Shown here one piece after another: positions 19,280-29,217 of a stretch of 64,000 nucleotides of DNA. The position numbers and the translations under genes are program-made. A model generated the notes under the pieces. That model was not told the DNA's origin and made no database searches. It saw only the letters and a list, made by a program, of their open reading frames with translations. How positions within the stretch are numbered: the first letter of the stretch is position 1; every line of letters begins with the position of its first letter. Source of the DNA: Flavobacteriaceae bacterium (lineage in GTDB: Bacteria > Bacteroidota > Bacteroidia > Flavobacteriales > Flavobacteriaceae); the NCBI GenBank assembly GCA_003443635.1, contig CP031964.1:714321-778320 (forward strand). Direction: 5' to 3'.

Positions 19280-19960
19280 ATGAAAAGTATTAATCAAATA
19301 TTAATATTGTTTTTTATATTGATTTATAGCAGTATTAATGCTCAAATTACTTTCAACGCTTGTAATTCACTATTAGAGAATCAGGATTATACGTTTAATC
19401 AGATAAGTACAGATGCTACTGGTAGAAATGTGTTTGAAACGAATCCAGTAGATGGAAATCAACCTTGCGGAGGTATTGGAGTTTGTGAATTTAGAATTGC
19501 TTGGAATGATACAGAAAGCCGTTGGGAGATTTTTGCAGATGATGGTAATGGCACATTTACAGATACTTTTATTTTGTATACTAATACAGAAGCATCTTCA
19601 CCTAATCCCCCAGATTTAACTTTAGGAACTTGGATTGAAAACACTTCTGTAACACAATCGCTGTGTGGAGGAATATCAACTTTAATTGGTGATGTGCAAG
19701 GTGAAACATTAAGTACATCTGATGCAGATTTTAATAATCAGATAGAAATTTTTCCAAACCCAGCATCACAATTTATTACGATAAATGGTAATAGAAATCA
19801 GGTTGACGAGATCATCTTTTATGATATACACGGAAGATTAATTTTTAGTGAAAACTATAATAATGAAGCTTTAGATATATCAAGATTAACTCCTGGATTG
19901 TATTTTGCTAGATTTGTTAGTGATGAACGAGAGCTTGTAAAAAAACTAATTGTGCAATAA
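19280..19960 (+). CDS. Secreted protein with T9SS type A C-terminal sorting domain
   Basis: 226 residues. Signal peptide to INAQ, a central region of about 120 residues with several cysteines and no family I recognise, then a type A sorting domain from about residue 153 (IEIFPNPASQFITINGN, IIFYDIHGRL, LTPGLYFARF, KKLIVQ at the end). The domain directs export through the type IX system. The protein is therefore expected outside the cell or on its surface. A terminator follows directly. Confidence 0.85.
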   Translation: MKSINQILILFFILIYSSINAQITFNACNSLLENQDYTFNQISTDATGRNVFETNPVDGNQPCGGIGVCEFRIAWNDTESRWEIFADDGNGTFTDTFILYTNTEASSPNPPDLTLGTWIENTSVTQSLCGGISTLIGDVQGETLSTSDADFNNQIEIFPNPASQFITINGNRNQVDEIIFYDIHGRLIFSENYNNEALDISRLTPGLYFARFVSDERELVKKLIVQ

Positions 19961-19988
19961 AAAAAGCGACTCATTGAGTCGTTTTTTT
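19961..19988. terminator. Terminator
   Basis: CGACTCA / TGAGTCG (19967-19973, 19975-19981) flanked by A5 and T7, between convergent genes. Confidence 0.82.
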
Positions 19989-20012
19989 ATATATACTATG
20001 AAAAAGAAGGTG

Positions 20013-20408
20013 TTAAGGTTCTATTTTTTCTTTTTTGGGTTTTAAAATAAAAGCTGCATTATACTTCCTTTTTATTTTAACTAAAGCACGGTCGGCTTCT
20101 AATCGAGTTTTAAAGTTGCCAACCCAAATTTTACGATTATTTGGAGGGTCAAATTTTATAGTAGAACTCCAATCTGTAAAATCTTCTCTAAACTCGCTCT
20201 GAACTTTTACAGCGTTATTAGCATTACCTTTATAAATCTGAATAGTATAGTTAAATTGAGATTTATTAACGCTTTTTTTTAGAGCCAATAAGCGATCGAT
20301 ATCGTTATCTTGATTAACAGTAACAACACCTTGAGCATTAGCATCTACAATACTTATACTTAAAAAAAGTACAGCTAATGCGATGATTTTAAATAAGTTT
20401 TTAATCAT
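20013..20408 (-). CDS. Secreted SPOR-domain protein
   Basis: 131 residues: signal peptide (ending VDANAQ) and a C-terminal SPOR-like repeat (YTIQIYKGNANNAVKVQSEF, WVGNFKTRLEADRALVKIKRKY NAAFILKP). SPOR domains bind denuded peptidoglycan, so a periplasmic cell-wall-associated role is expected. A TACATTTG promoter box on the minus strand (20427-20434) lies just upstream of the ATG. Confidence 0.8.
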   Translation of the reverse strand: MIKNLFKIIALAVLFLSISIVDANAQGVVTVNQDNDIDRLLALKKSVNKSQFNYTIQIYKGNANNAVKVQSEFREDFTDWSSTIKFDPPNNRKIWVGNFKTRLEADRALVKIKRKYNAAFILKPKKEKIEP

Positions 20409-20426
20409 TTCAAATTTAATTTAGTG

Positions 20427-20434
20427 CAAATGTA
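20427..20434 (-). promoter_or_regulatory. TAnnTTTG box of the SPOR-domain gene
   Basis: TACATTTG on the minus strand, 18 nt before the ATG; the distal element is not clear. Confidence 0.45.
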
Positions 20435-20532
20435 AAATATATAAACTTAAACATTGTGTTTTTTATTATTTAGAATCCTTATAAATTAGAAATTAACGTA
20501 TATCTAACATTTCTAAAATGGACTATAAGTAT

Positions 20533-20540
20533 TACTTTTG
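20533..20540 (+). promoter_or_regulatory. TAnnTTTG box of the act-cox operon
   Basis: TACTTTTG followed by TGCG. It implies a transcript start near 20547 and rules out the in-frame ATG at 20518 as the actA start. No convincing distal TTTG is visible. Confidence 0.5.
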
Positions 20541-20622
20541 TGCGAGATTTTTAGAACCGAATATTTTCTATTTGTATATGAAAAAATCGTACCAAAGTTT
20601 GGAAGACAATTCTACTAACGAT

Positions 20623-21906
20623 ATGAAACAGGTGATACACCGCAATTTAACCTCAAGAATTCTATTTTTAGGTTTTATTTTTATAACTTCTTTATCTACA
20701 TCATTATTTGCTCAAGATGGCGATCCTGTAGCTGGAAAAGCATTGTTTAATGCAAATTGTGCAGCTTGTCATAAGCTAGATAAAAAAATGACTGGACCTG
20801 CATTGCGTAATGTAGAGCAACGTTTAGCAGATGATGAAGGATTAGATAGAGAGTGGATTTATGCATGGATTAAAAACAGCCCGGCAGTTATTAAATCTGG
20901 AGATGCTTATGCTAGTAAGATTTATAGCGAATATAATAATTCACCAATGACTCCTTTTCCTCAATTATCTAATGAGGAAATCGACAATATATTAGCATAT
21001 ACTGCATTTGTTCCAGAAGGAGGAGACGATAAAACCCCACTTCCACCTACACCAACTGATGAAGGAGGAATCTCAAAAGAATTACTATTAGGAGCATTAG
21101 CTATCCTTTTTGGCTTATTAGCTGTAGGTTTAGTTATTGTGAACAGAACATTACGTCGTTTTGCAAATGCTAACGGGGTAGAAATAGAAGAGAAAGAAAA
21201 AGGAACTTCTCTTTGGAAAGCATTTGTTAAGAACCAATTTTTAATGTTGGTTACTGCAATCTTCTTTTTATTAGCAAGTGGTTATTTTGTATACGGATAC
21301 TTTATGCAAGTAGGTGTGGATCAGGGGTACCAACCAGTACAACCAATACATTTCTCACATAAAATTCACGCAGGAGATAATAAAATAGATTGTAAATACT
21401 GTCACTCTTCAGCAAGAGTAAGTAAAACATCAGGGATTCCATCACTAAATGTGTGTATGAACTGTCATAAATCTATTTATGAATATACTGGTGAAACTAC
21501 TGCAGAATATTCTAAAGAATTTTACGATGGTGAGATTAAAAAATTATACGAAGCAGTAGGTTGGAACGATGCAGAACAAACATATACTGGAGAGACAAAA
21601 CCTGTAAAATGGGTGCGTATTCATAATCTTCCAGATTTTGCATATTTTAACCACTCACAACACGTTACAGTTGGAGGTATAGAATGTCAAACATGCCATG
21701 GTCCTATCGAGGAAATGGAAATTGTAGAGCAATTTGCACCACTTACAATGGGATGGTGTATTAACTGCCATAGAGATACAAATGTTAAAACAGAAGGTAA
21801 TGAGTACTATACTAAGATACACGAGCAGTTATCTAAAAAGTACGGTGTAGATAAACTAACCGTTGCTATGCAAGGTGGTTTAGAATGTGGAAAATGTCAT
21901 TACTAA
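20623..21906 (+). CDS. actA: Alternative complex III subunit ActA (mono-heme fused to penta-heme cytochrome c)
   Basis: 427 residues from the ATG at 20623, chosen because it gives a proper signal peptide (ending SLFAQ) and lies after the promoter box; earlier in-frame ATGs at 20518 and 20578 exist. An N-terminal class I cytochrome c has CAACH (46-50). After a membrane segment near 155-175 and another near 210-230 come five more heme motifs: CKYCH, CMNCH, CQTCH, CINCH and CGKCH. ActA passes electrons from ACIII to cytochrome c or the oxidase. First gene of actABCDEF-coxBA; 29 nt to actB. Confidence 0.92.
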   Translation: MKQVIHRNLTSRILFLGFIFITSLSTSLFAQDGDPVAGKALFNANCAACHKLDKKMTGPALRNVEQRLADDEGLDREWIYAWIKNSPAVIKSGDAYASKIYSEYNNSPMTPFPQLSNEEIDNILAYTAFVPEGGDDKTPLPPTPTDEGGISKELLLGALAILFGLLAVGLVIVNRTLRRFANANGVEIEEKEKGTSLWKAFVKNQFLMLVTAIFFLLASGYFVYGYFMQVGVDQGYQPVQPIHFSHKIHAGDNKIDCKYCHSSARVSKTSGIPSLNVCMNCHKSIYEYTGETTAEYSKEFYDGEIKKLYEAVGWNDAEQTYTGETKPVKWVRIHNLPDFAYFNHSQHVTVGGIECQTCHGPIEEMEIVEQFAPLTMGWCINCHRDTNVKTEGNEYYTKIHEQLSKKYGVDKLTVAMQGGLECGKCHY

Positions 21907-21935
21907 TTTATTAAGAAGCATAATTCAATTATAAT

Positions 21936-24900
21936 ATGTCATCAAACAAGAAATATTGGAAAAGTGTTGAAGAGCTAAACGAAAAAAATAGTTTAGTTGT
22001 TGAATCTTTTAAGCAAAAAGAGTTTGTTGAAGAAATTCCAACGGATGAGTTCTTAGGAGATAAAGAGACTCTTGAATCTTCTAGCACAACACGTCGTGAT
22101 TTCTTAAAATATGTTGGTTTTAGTACTGCAGCAGCATCTTTAGCAGCTTGTGAAGGACCTGTAGTAAAATCCATTCCTTATGTTGTACAGCCAGATCAAA
22201 TTATTCCTGGAGTAGCTAACTACTATGCAACATCTATTGCTAACGGATATGATTTTGCAAGTATATTGGTTAAAACTCGTGAGGGAAGACCGATAAAAAT
22301 TGAAAATAATAATCTGGCTACTACAAATGGTAGTGCTAATGCTAGAGTTAATGCTTCAGTTTTAGATTTATATGACAGCTTAAGAATTAAAGAACCCGAA
22401 AAAGCAGGCGAAATAATTTCTTGGGATGCATTTGATACTGAGATAAAAAGAGAATTAAATAGATTGTCTGGTGGAACTAAAGATATTGTGTTATTAACAC
22501 AAACTTTTGCAAGTCCATCTACATCTAGATTGATTTCAGAATTTAAAGAAAAATATGGCAATGTTCGTCATGTAGCTTATGATGCAATATCAGAATCTGC
22601 AGCGATTGAAGCATTCCAAAATAAATATAACGAACGCGGTTTAGCAAACTACGATTTCTCTAAAGCAGAGACTATTGTTTCTTTTGGAGCAGATTTCTTA
22701 GGAGATTGGCAAGGTGGAGGATTCGATTCTGGATACTCTAAAAGTCGTGTGCCTCATCATGGTAAAATGTCACGTCATATTCAGTTTGAATCTAATATGA
22801 GTCTTACTGGAGCAAATGCAGACAAACGTATACCGTTAACACCAAGTCAACAAAAAGTAGCATTAGCTAAATTATATGGTAAAGTATTTGGAACATCTGT
22901 TTCAGGAAGCTTACCGGCAAATATTGAAGAAGCAGTAAATAAAGCAGCTTCAGAATTATCAGAAGCTGGACATAATGGCGTTGTAGTTACTGGGATTTCA
23001 GATGTAAATGCACAAAGCTTAGTACTTGCAATTAATGAAAAAATTGGTAGCACTGTGTTTGATGCTACTACACCTATAAAAACAAGACAAGGAGATGATA
23101 AAGCAGTAAATCAATTAATTTCGGATATGAAATCTGGAAACATTGGAGCTGTTATAATGAGTGGTGTTAACCCTGCTTATACATTACCTAATGCTTCAGA
23201 TTTTAATGAAGGATTAAAAAATGTTGATTTATCTGTAGCGTTTTCGATGAAAGAAGATGAAACATCATCTTTAACACAGTATATTGCTGCAGCACCTCAT
23301 TATTTAGAATCTTGGGGAGATGTAGAATTAAAGAAAGGACATTTTGGATTAGCGCAACCAGCTATTCGTCCATTATTCAATACAAGACAATTTCAAGATG
23401 CTTTATTAATATGGAACGATAACGCTTCTACGTATCATGACTATATTAAAAGTAATTGGAACGAAAATATATTAAACGGCTCATCTTGGAATCAAGCATT
23501 GCATGATGGTACTTTTGTTGGAACTACAAGTTTAACAGAAGAAACTACAAATGCAGAAACAGAATCATCTACAATTAATGTAGATGCTGCTGCAAGAACC
23601 TTAGCCTCTGCTTCATCAAACGGATATGAGCTAACATTGTATCCTAAAACAGGAATGGGAGATGGACAACAAGCTAATAACCCTTGGTTGCAGGAGTTTC
23701 CAGACCCGTTAACCAGAACAACTTGGGATAATTACTTAACCATGTCTGAAGCTGATGCTAAAGAATTAGGCTTTTATTTAGAAGAAAGTACATTCTTTTC
23801 TCAAGAAAGACACGATGCTACAGGAGGACTTAATGGTAAATATGCTAACCTTACTGCAAATGGAGTTACTGTAAAAGTTCCAGTAATGATTCAACCAGGG
23901 CAAGCTAAAGGCTCTTTTGGAATGTCATTTGGTTACGGTCGTAGTTTAGGTTTAAAAGCAGAAATGCAAACAGGTGTTAATGCGTATCCATTATATAAAG
24001 ATTTTAATACGATCCAAAATGTAACAATCGAAGCAACTTCTGGAAAGCATGAGTTTGCTTGTGTACAGTTACAAAATACTTTAATGGGTCGTGGTGATAT
24101 TATTAGAGAAACAACTTTAGAAGTTTTCAATTCTAAAGATAAAGAGTATTGGAACCCAATTCCTGTAGTATCATTAAATCACGAAGAAACTCCAGTAACA
24201 TCTCCAGAAGTAGACTTATGGGATGAGTTTGATCGTTCAATAGGACATCACTTTAACTTGTCTATCGATTTAAATGCTTGTACAGGATGTGGTGCTTGTG
24301 TTATTGCTTGTCACGCTGAAAATAATGTGCCAGTAGTTGGTAAAGAGGAAATTCGTCGTAGCCGTGATATGCATTGGTTACGTATTGATAGATATTACTC
24401 TTCAGAAGATACTTTTGAACAGGATGATACTAAAAAGGATGAGTTCTCTGGATTATCAGGAGATAAAGGATCTTTAAGCGGATTTGGAGAATTAGAAGAT
24501 CCAGCAGCTAACCCGCAAGTAGCATTCCAACCAATAATGTGTCAGCACTGTAATCACGCACCTTGTGAAACAGTATGTCCAGTAGCAGCAACATCTCATG
24601 GTCGTCAAGGTCAAAACCATATGGCGTATAACCGTTGTGTTGGTACACGCTATTGTGCAAATAACTGTCCTTATAAAGTACGTCGTTTTAACTGGTTCTT
24701 ATACAATGGGAATGATGAATTTGATTTCCATATGAACGATGATTTAGGACGTATGGTAATCAATCCAGATGTGACAGTTCGTTCTCGAGGGGTAATGGAA
24801 AAATGTTCTATGTGTATTCAAATGACACAAAAAACAATTCTTGATGCGAAGCGTGACGGAAGAAAAGTTAAACCTAACGAATTTAAAACAGCTTGTTCTG

Positions 24901-25064
24901 CAGCTTGTAGTAGTGGAGCAATGATGTTTGGAGATATAAACGATAAGCATAGTGATATTACTGCGCTTAAAGATGATAATAGAGCGTATCACTTACTTGA
25001 GAGTGTTGGTACAAAACCAAATGTGGTGTATCAAACTAAAGTAAGAAATACAAAAGAAGCATAA
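21936..25064 (+). CDS. actB: Alternative complex III subunit ActB (molybdopterin-oxidoreductase-like plus Fe-S)
   Basis: 1042 residues. A twin-arginine motif (TTRRDFLKYVGF, Arg53-54) and a lipobox (SLAAC, Cys72) indicate Tat export and lipidation. The large N-terminal part resembles a molybdopterin enzyme (in ACIII it carries no cofactor). The C-terminal third holds ferredoxin-like clusters: CTGCGACVIACHAENN, CQHCNHAPCETVCPV, CVGTRYCANNCPYKVRRFNW and CSMCIQM. It forms the periplasmic electron-transfer arm of ACIII. Confidence 0.93.
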   Translation: MSSNKKYWKSVEELNEKNSLVVESFKQKEFVEEIPTDEFLGDKETLESSSTTRRDFLKYVGFSTAAASLAACEGPVVKSIPYVVQPDQIIPGVANYYATSIANGYDFASILVKTREGRPIKIENNNLATTNGSANARVNASVLDLYDSLRIKEPEKAGEIISWDAFDTEIKRELNRLSGGTKDIVLLTQTFASPSTSRLISEFKEKYGNVRHVAYDAISESAAIEAFQNKYNERGLANYDFSKAETIVSFGADFLGDWQGGGFDSGYSKSRVPHHGKMSRHIQFESNMSLTGANADKRIPLTPSQQKVALAKLYGKVFGTSVSGSLPANIEEAVNKAASELSEAGHNGVVVTGISDVNAQSLVLAINEKIGSTVFDATTPIKTRQGDDKAVNQLISDMKSGNIGAVIMSGVNPAYTLPNASDFNEGLKNVDLSVAFSMKEDETSSLTQYIAAAPHYLESWGDVELKKGHFGLAQPAIRPLFNTRQFQDALLIWNDNASTYHDYIKSNWNENILNGSSWNQALHDGTFVGTTSLTEETTNAETESSTINVDAAARTLASASSNGYELTLYPKTGMGDGQQANNPWLQEFPDPLTRTTWDNYLTMSEADAKELGFYLEESTFFSQERHDATGGLNGKYANLTANGVTVKVPVMIQPGQAKGSFGMSFGYGRSLGLKAEMQTGVNAYPLYKDFNTIQNVTIEATSGKHEFACVQLQNTLMGRGDIIRETTLEVFNSKDKEYWNPIPVVSLNHEETPVTSPEVDLWDEFDRSIGHHFNLSIDLNACTGCGACVIACHAENNVPVVGKEEIRRSRDMHWLRIDRYYSSEDTFEQDDTKKDEFSGLSGDKGSLSGFGELEDPAANPQVAFQPIMCQHCNHAPCETVCPVAATSHGRQGQNHMAYNRCVGTRYCANNCPYKVRRFNWFLYNGNDEFDFHMNDDLGRMVINPDVTVRSRGVMEKCSMCIQMTQKTILDAKRDGRKVKPNEFKTACSAACSSGAMMFGDINDKHSDITALKDDNRAYHLLESVGTKPNVVYQTKVRNTKEA

Positions 25065-25096
25065 TAAATTAATCAAGAAATAATTAGATAAGGATT

Positions 25097-26569
25097 ATGG
25101 CGTCTCATTACGAAGCACCTATTAGAAGACCTTTAGTAACAGGAGAAAAATCATACCACGACGTAACTGTTGATGTGGCTGCCCCTGTAGAAGGACGAGC
25201 AAATAAACAGTGGTGGATTGTTTTTTCTATTGCTTTAGTAGCTTTCCTTTGGGGAATAGGTTGTATAATTTATACAATATCAACAGGTATTGGTACTTGG
25301 GGATTAAACAAAACCGTAGGCTGGGCTTGGGATATTACTAACTTCGTTTGGTGGGTTGGTATTGGTCACGCAGGAACGCTTATTTCTGCAGTACTCTTAT
25401 TATTCCGTCAAAAATGGAGAATGGCAATTAACCGTTCTGCAGAAGCGATGACAATTTTCTCAGTAGTTCAAGCTGGACTATTCCCAATCATACACATGGG
25501 CCGTCCTTGGCTAGGATACTGGGTATTACCTATTCCAAATCAATTTGGATCATTGTGGGTAAACTTTAACTCACCACTACTTTGGGATGTATTTGCAATT
25601 TCTACATATTTATCTGTATCGTTAGTATTCTGGTGGACAGGATTACTTCCAGATTTTGCAATGATTAGAGACAGAGCTGTAAAACCTTTCCAGAAAAAAA
25701 TATATAGCTTATTAAGTTTTGGATGGTCTGGCCGTGCAAAAGATTGGCAACGTTTTGAAGAAGTATCTTTAGTACTTGCAGGTTTAGCAACACCATTAGT
25801 ACTTTCTGTACATACTATTGTATCGTTTGACTTTGCTACTTCGGTAATTCCGGGTTGGCATACAACAATATTTCCGCCATACTTTGTAGCAGGAGCAATT
25901 TTCTCAGGATTTGCAATGGTAAATACACTTCTTATCATCATGAGAAAAGTGTGTAATTTAGAAGATTATATTACTGTACAGCACATCGAATTAATGAACA
26001 TAGTCATTATGATTACAGGTTCTATTGTTGGTGTGGCTTATATTACAGAGCTGTTTATCGCATGGTATTCAGGAGTAGAATTCGAACAATATGCATTCTT
26101 AAACAGAGCAACAGGACCTTATGCTTGGGCATATTGGGCAATGATGACATGTAATGTGTTCTCCCCACAATTTATGTGGTTTAAGAAATTAAGAACAAGT
26201 ATTATGTTCTCTTTCTTTATTTCGATTGTAGTAAATATAGGGATGTGGTTTGAACGTTTTGTAATTATCGTAACTTCATTACATAGAGATTACCTACCAT
26301 CATCTTGGACAATGTTCTCTCCTACATTTGTAGATATCGGAATATTTATAGGAACAATAGGATTCTTCTTTGTATTATTCTTATTATACTCTAGAACGTT
26401 CCCAGTAATTGCACAAGCAGAAGTAAAAACGATCTTAAAGTCGTCTGGGCAACGTTATAAAAAAATAAGAGAAGCAGGACAGAGTTTAGTAGGAACAGGA
26501 GCTGATAAAAGAACTTCTAAAGAAGGACCTTCAGAAGCAAGTACAGAACAACAAACAAACAACGAGTAG
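25097..26569 (+). CDS. actC: Alternative complex III subunit ActC (NrfD-like quinol-binding membrane protein)
   Basis: 490 residues, about ten transmembrane helices, NrfD/PsrC family. Typical segments are WWVGIGHAGTLISAVLLLFRQKWR, the loop HMGRPWLGYW, and FFEHIE-type residues in YITVQHIELMN. ActC provides the menaquinol oxidation site. The C-terminus is a charged tail rich in Ser, Glu and Gln. Only 3 nt separate it from actD. Confidence 0.93.
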   Translation: MASHYEAPIRRPLVTGEKSYHDVTVDVAAPVEGRANKQWWIVFSIALVAFLWGIGCIIYTISTGIGTWGLNKTVGWAWDITNFVWWVGIGHAGTLISAVLLLFRQKWRMAINRSAEAMTIFSVVQAGLFPIIHMGRPWLGYWVLPIPNQFGSLWVNFNSPLLWDVFAISTYLSVSLVFWWTGLLPDFAMIRDRAVKPFQKKIYSLLSFGWSGRAKDWQRFEEVSLVLAGLATPLVLSVHTIVSFDFATSVIPGWHTTIFPPYFVAGAIFSGFAMVNTLLIIMRKVCNLEDYITVQHIELMNIVIMITGSIVGVAYITELFIAWYSGVEFEQYAFLNRATGPYAWAYWAMMTCNVFSPQFMWFKKLRTSIMFSFFISIVVNIGMWFERFVIIVTSLHRDYLPSSWTMFSPTFVDIGIFIGTIGFFFVLFLLYSRTFPVIAQAEVKTILKSSGQRYKKIREAGQSLVGTGADKRTSKEGPSEASTEQQTNNE

Positions 26570-26572
26570 CAT

Positions 26573-27109
26573 ATGGAAACTTCAAAAGTAATTCACGCTA
26601 TTTATACGGATGATGATGTGTTAATGGCAGCAGTTAAAAAAGTAAAAGCTGAAAAACATCATATAGAAGAGATATATACACCTTTCCCTGTACACGGGTT
26701 AGACAAAGCTATGGGACTAGCACCTACACGAATTGCAATTACAGCATTTATGTATGGATGCGTTGGCTTAACAGTGGCGATTGTAATGATGAATTTTATT
26801 ATGATTAAAGATTGGCCTCAGAATATTGGAGGAAAACCAAGCTTTAGTTATATCGAAAATATGCCTGCATTTGTTCCAATTATGTTTGAATTAACAGTAT
26901 TTTTTGCAGCCCATTTAATGGTAATTACATTTTATTTACGTAGTAGAATGTGGCCATTTAAAAAAGCTGAAAACCCAGATCCAAGAACAACAGATGATCA
27001 CTTTTTAATGGAAATTCCTTTACACGGAAATCAAACAGAATTAGAAGGATTATTAAAGGAAACTGGAGCAGTAGAAATTAATATAGTAGATAAAGAAGAA
27101 GCACACTAA
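26573..27109 (+). CDS. actD: Alternative complex III subunit ActD (DUF3341)
   Basis: 178 residues with two central transmembrane helices (about 57-80 and 100-122) between soluble ends; the start KVIHAIYTDDDVLMAAVKKVKAEKHHIEEIYTPFPVHGLD (shown in part) is the DUF3341 signature region: IYTPFPVHGLDKAMG. ActD is a small membrane subunit of ACIII packing against ActC. 5 nt to actE. Confidence 0.9.
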   Translation: METSKVIHAIYTDDDVLMAAVKKVKAEKHHIEEIYTPFPVHGLDKAMGLAPTRIAITAFMYGCVGLTVAIVMMNFIMIKDWPQNIGGKPSFSYIENMPAFVPIMFELTVFFAAHLMVITFYLRSRMWPFKKAENPDPRTTDDHFLMEIPLHGNQTELEGLLKETGAVEINIVDKEEAH

Positions 27110-27114
27110 TAATT

Positions 27115-27672
27115 ATGAAGAGCTTAATAAAAATATCAATATTAGCGGTAGTTTTAATAACCATAGTATCATGTCAAAAAGATACAAGACCAAACTACCA
27201 ATTTATGCCTAACATGTATGTGTCTGCAGGGTATGAAACGTATAGTGAGTCAGCTGCATTTGCTAATGGAGTAGAAGCACAATTACCAGTTGAAGGCACT
27301 ATAGCAAGAGGATATTCATTATTCGAATATGGTAATAGTAATGATGAGTATAATAGAGCAAAAACAGATCTTACAAGTCCTTTAGATTCTACTCATGTAG
27401 ATTTAAAAAGAGGAAAAGAATTATACGATGTGTATTGTGGTATTTGCCATGGTAATAGAGGAGATGGACAAGGTAATTTAGTGAAAAGAGAAAAGATTTT
27501 AGGAATCCCTAGTTATGACGATGCAGGTAGAGCTATCACAGAAGGGAGTATTTATCATGTAATTTATTATGGTAAAAATACAATGGGTTCTTACGCCAAT
27601 CAACTTAATGAAGAAGAACGTTGGCAAGTAACTGCTTATGTTCTATCATTAAAAGAAGCATTAACAAAATAG
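27115..27672 (+). CDS. actE: Alternative complex III subunit ActE (mono-heme cytochrome c lipoprotein)
   Basis: 185 residues. Lipoprotein signal with Cys20 (LITIVSCQKD), then one heme motif CGICHG (Cys108-His112) and a distal methionine candidate in NTMGSYANQL. ActE is the mono-heme electron carrier subunit of ACIII, expected on the outer face of the inner membrane. 26 nt to actF. Confidence 0.92.
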   Translation: MKSLIKISILAVVLITIVSCQKDTRPNYQFMPNMYVSAGYETYSESAAFANGVEAQLPVEGTIARGYSLFEYGNSNDEYNRAKTDLTSPLDSTHVDLKRGKELYDVYCGICHGNRGDGQGNLVKREKILGIPSYDDAGRAITEGSIYHVIYYGKNTMGSYANQLNEEERWQVTAYVLSLKEALTK

Positions 27673-27698
27673 ATTAGATAAAGTTATATATCAACAAT

Positions 27699-29189
27699 AT
27701 GTATACGTTTTCAAATAGATTAAAAATATTTTCTGTAGCACTTATAGTTATAGGTTTAATAGGATATATCACTAGTTATGTTTCTGCACAAGGAACGTCA
27801 TTAGATGATGTTAAAGAAATACTAGCAGAGGAAGCATCACATGGTGGTGGTCATGGTGAAGCATCGGATCACAGTACAACATCTGTAGAAGAGCGTGGTG
27901 AGACTGCAAATCATTCTGAAGAAACCAGTGAACATGGCGAAGATGTTTCTCATAATGAAGGTGAAAACGCAGAACATTCTCAAGGAGAGCATACAGAAGA
28001 AGTTAAAGAAGAAAGTCATTCAGGTGAAACAGGCGAGCATGTTATGAAAACTGAAGGCGGTCACGGAGATGAAATGGGTCATGGAGACCCAAATGCTCAT
28101 GCAGAGCATGTAATGCATCAAATACATAACAGACCTTACTCAGCATTATATGTAGCAGCATTTTTCTTTTTTATGATAGCATTAGGAGTGTTGGCATTCT
28201 ACGGAATTCAGTATGCAGCACAAGCAGGTTGGTCACCAGTACTCTTTAGAGTTATGGAAGGAATCACGTATTATGTACTACCAGGAGGTTTAATTGTATT
28301 AGCAATTGCATTTTGGGCTGGAGATCATATCTTTATTTGGATGGATCCAGAAGTAGTGGCACATGACGAATTAATACAAGGTAAACAAGGATGGTTAAAC
28401 CAAGCAGGGTTTTTTATTAGAGGATTCATCTTTCTTGGAGGATGGAGTTTATATCGTTTCTTCTCTAGAAAATTTTCAATTGCTCAAGATAGCGCAGATG
28501 ATAACAGAAACTTTAAGAAAAACTTCCGTATTTCAGCAGCATTTTTAGTGTTCTATATTTATACAGAATCAATGATGTCTTGGGATTGGATCATGAGTGT
28601 AGATCCACATTGGTTTAGTACACTATTTGGCTGGTATGTGTTTGCAAGTATGTTTGTAAGTGGTATTACAGTAATAGCATTAATCACAATCTACTTAAAA
28701 TCGAGAGGATATTTACCATTTGTTAATGATAGTCATTTACACGATTTAGCAAAGTTTATGTTTGCAATAAGTATTTTCTGGACATACCTATGGTTCTCTC
28801 AATTTATGCTTATTTGGTATGCAGACATCCCGGAAGAAGTTACATATTTTGCAACACGAATAGCAGATTATAAATTACCGTTCTTCGGAATGTTAGTGAT
28901 GAACTTTATATTTCCATTCTTGGTATTGATGAATAGTGATTACAAACGTATTCCTTGGTTTATTGTAATGGCTGGTATTATAATTTTAGCTGGACATTAT
29001 ATAGATGTGTTTAACATGATTATGCCTGCAACGGTTGGTGACCGTTGGGGAATTGGCTTAGCAGAAATTAGTGCAGTGATGCTATTTGCAGGATTGTTTA
29101 TGCTATTAGTATTCTATGCAATATCTAAAGAATCATTACTAGCAAAAGGAAATCCATTTATTAAGGAAAGCGAACATTTCCATTATTAA
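27699..29189 (+). CDS. actF: Alternative complex III subunit ActF (membrane protein with His/Glu-rich insert)
   Basis: 496 residues, about ten transmembrane helices of the ActC/ActF type (SMMSWDWIMSVDPHWFSTLFGWYVF is the conserved core, partly quoted: WDWIMSVDPHWFSTLFGW). Between the first helix (about 10-30) and the second (about 148-170) there is an insert of about 95 residues made largely of His, Glu, Gly and Ser (for example HGGGHGEASDH). Such an insert is hydrophilic and metal-binding in character. I infer variable metal or proton buffering, not proven. Confidence 0.9.
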   Translation: MYTFSNRLKIFSVALIVIGLIGYITSYVSAQGTSLDDVKEILAEEASHGGGHGEASDHSTTSVEERGETANHSEETSEHGEDVSHNEGENAEHSQGEHTEEVKEESHSGETGEHVMKTEGGHGDEMGHGDPNAHAEHVMHQIHNRPYSALYVAAFFFFMIALGVLAFYGIQYAAQAGWSPVLFRVMEGITYYVLPGGLIVLAIAFWAGDHIFIWMDPEVVAHDELIQGKQGWLNQAGFFIRGFIFLGGWSLYRFFSRKFSIAQDSADDNRNFKKNFRISAAFLVFYIYTESMMSWDWIMSVDPHWFSTLFGWYVFASMFVSGITVIALITIYLKSRGYLPFVNDSHLHDLAKFMFAISIFWTYLWFSQFMLIWYADIPEEVTYFATRIADYKLPFFGMLVMNFIFPFLVLMNSDYKRIPWFIVMAGIIILAGHYIDVFNMIMPATVGDRWGIGLAEISAVMLFAGLFMLLVFYAISKESLLAKGNPFIKESEHFHY

Positions 29190-29217
29190 TTAAATTAAAT
29201 AAAGAAGAAAGACAACA

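Noticed and set aside
20518..20622. Longer actA starting at 20518
   Set aside because: The added residues lie over a TACTTTTG promoter box and precede a proper signal peptide that starts at 20623.
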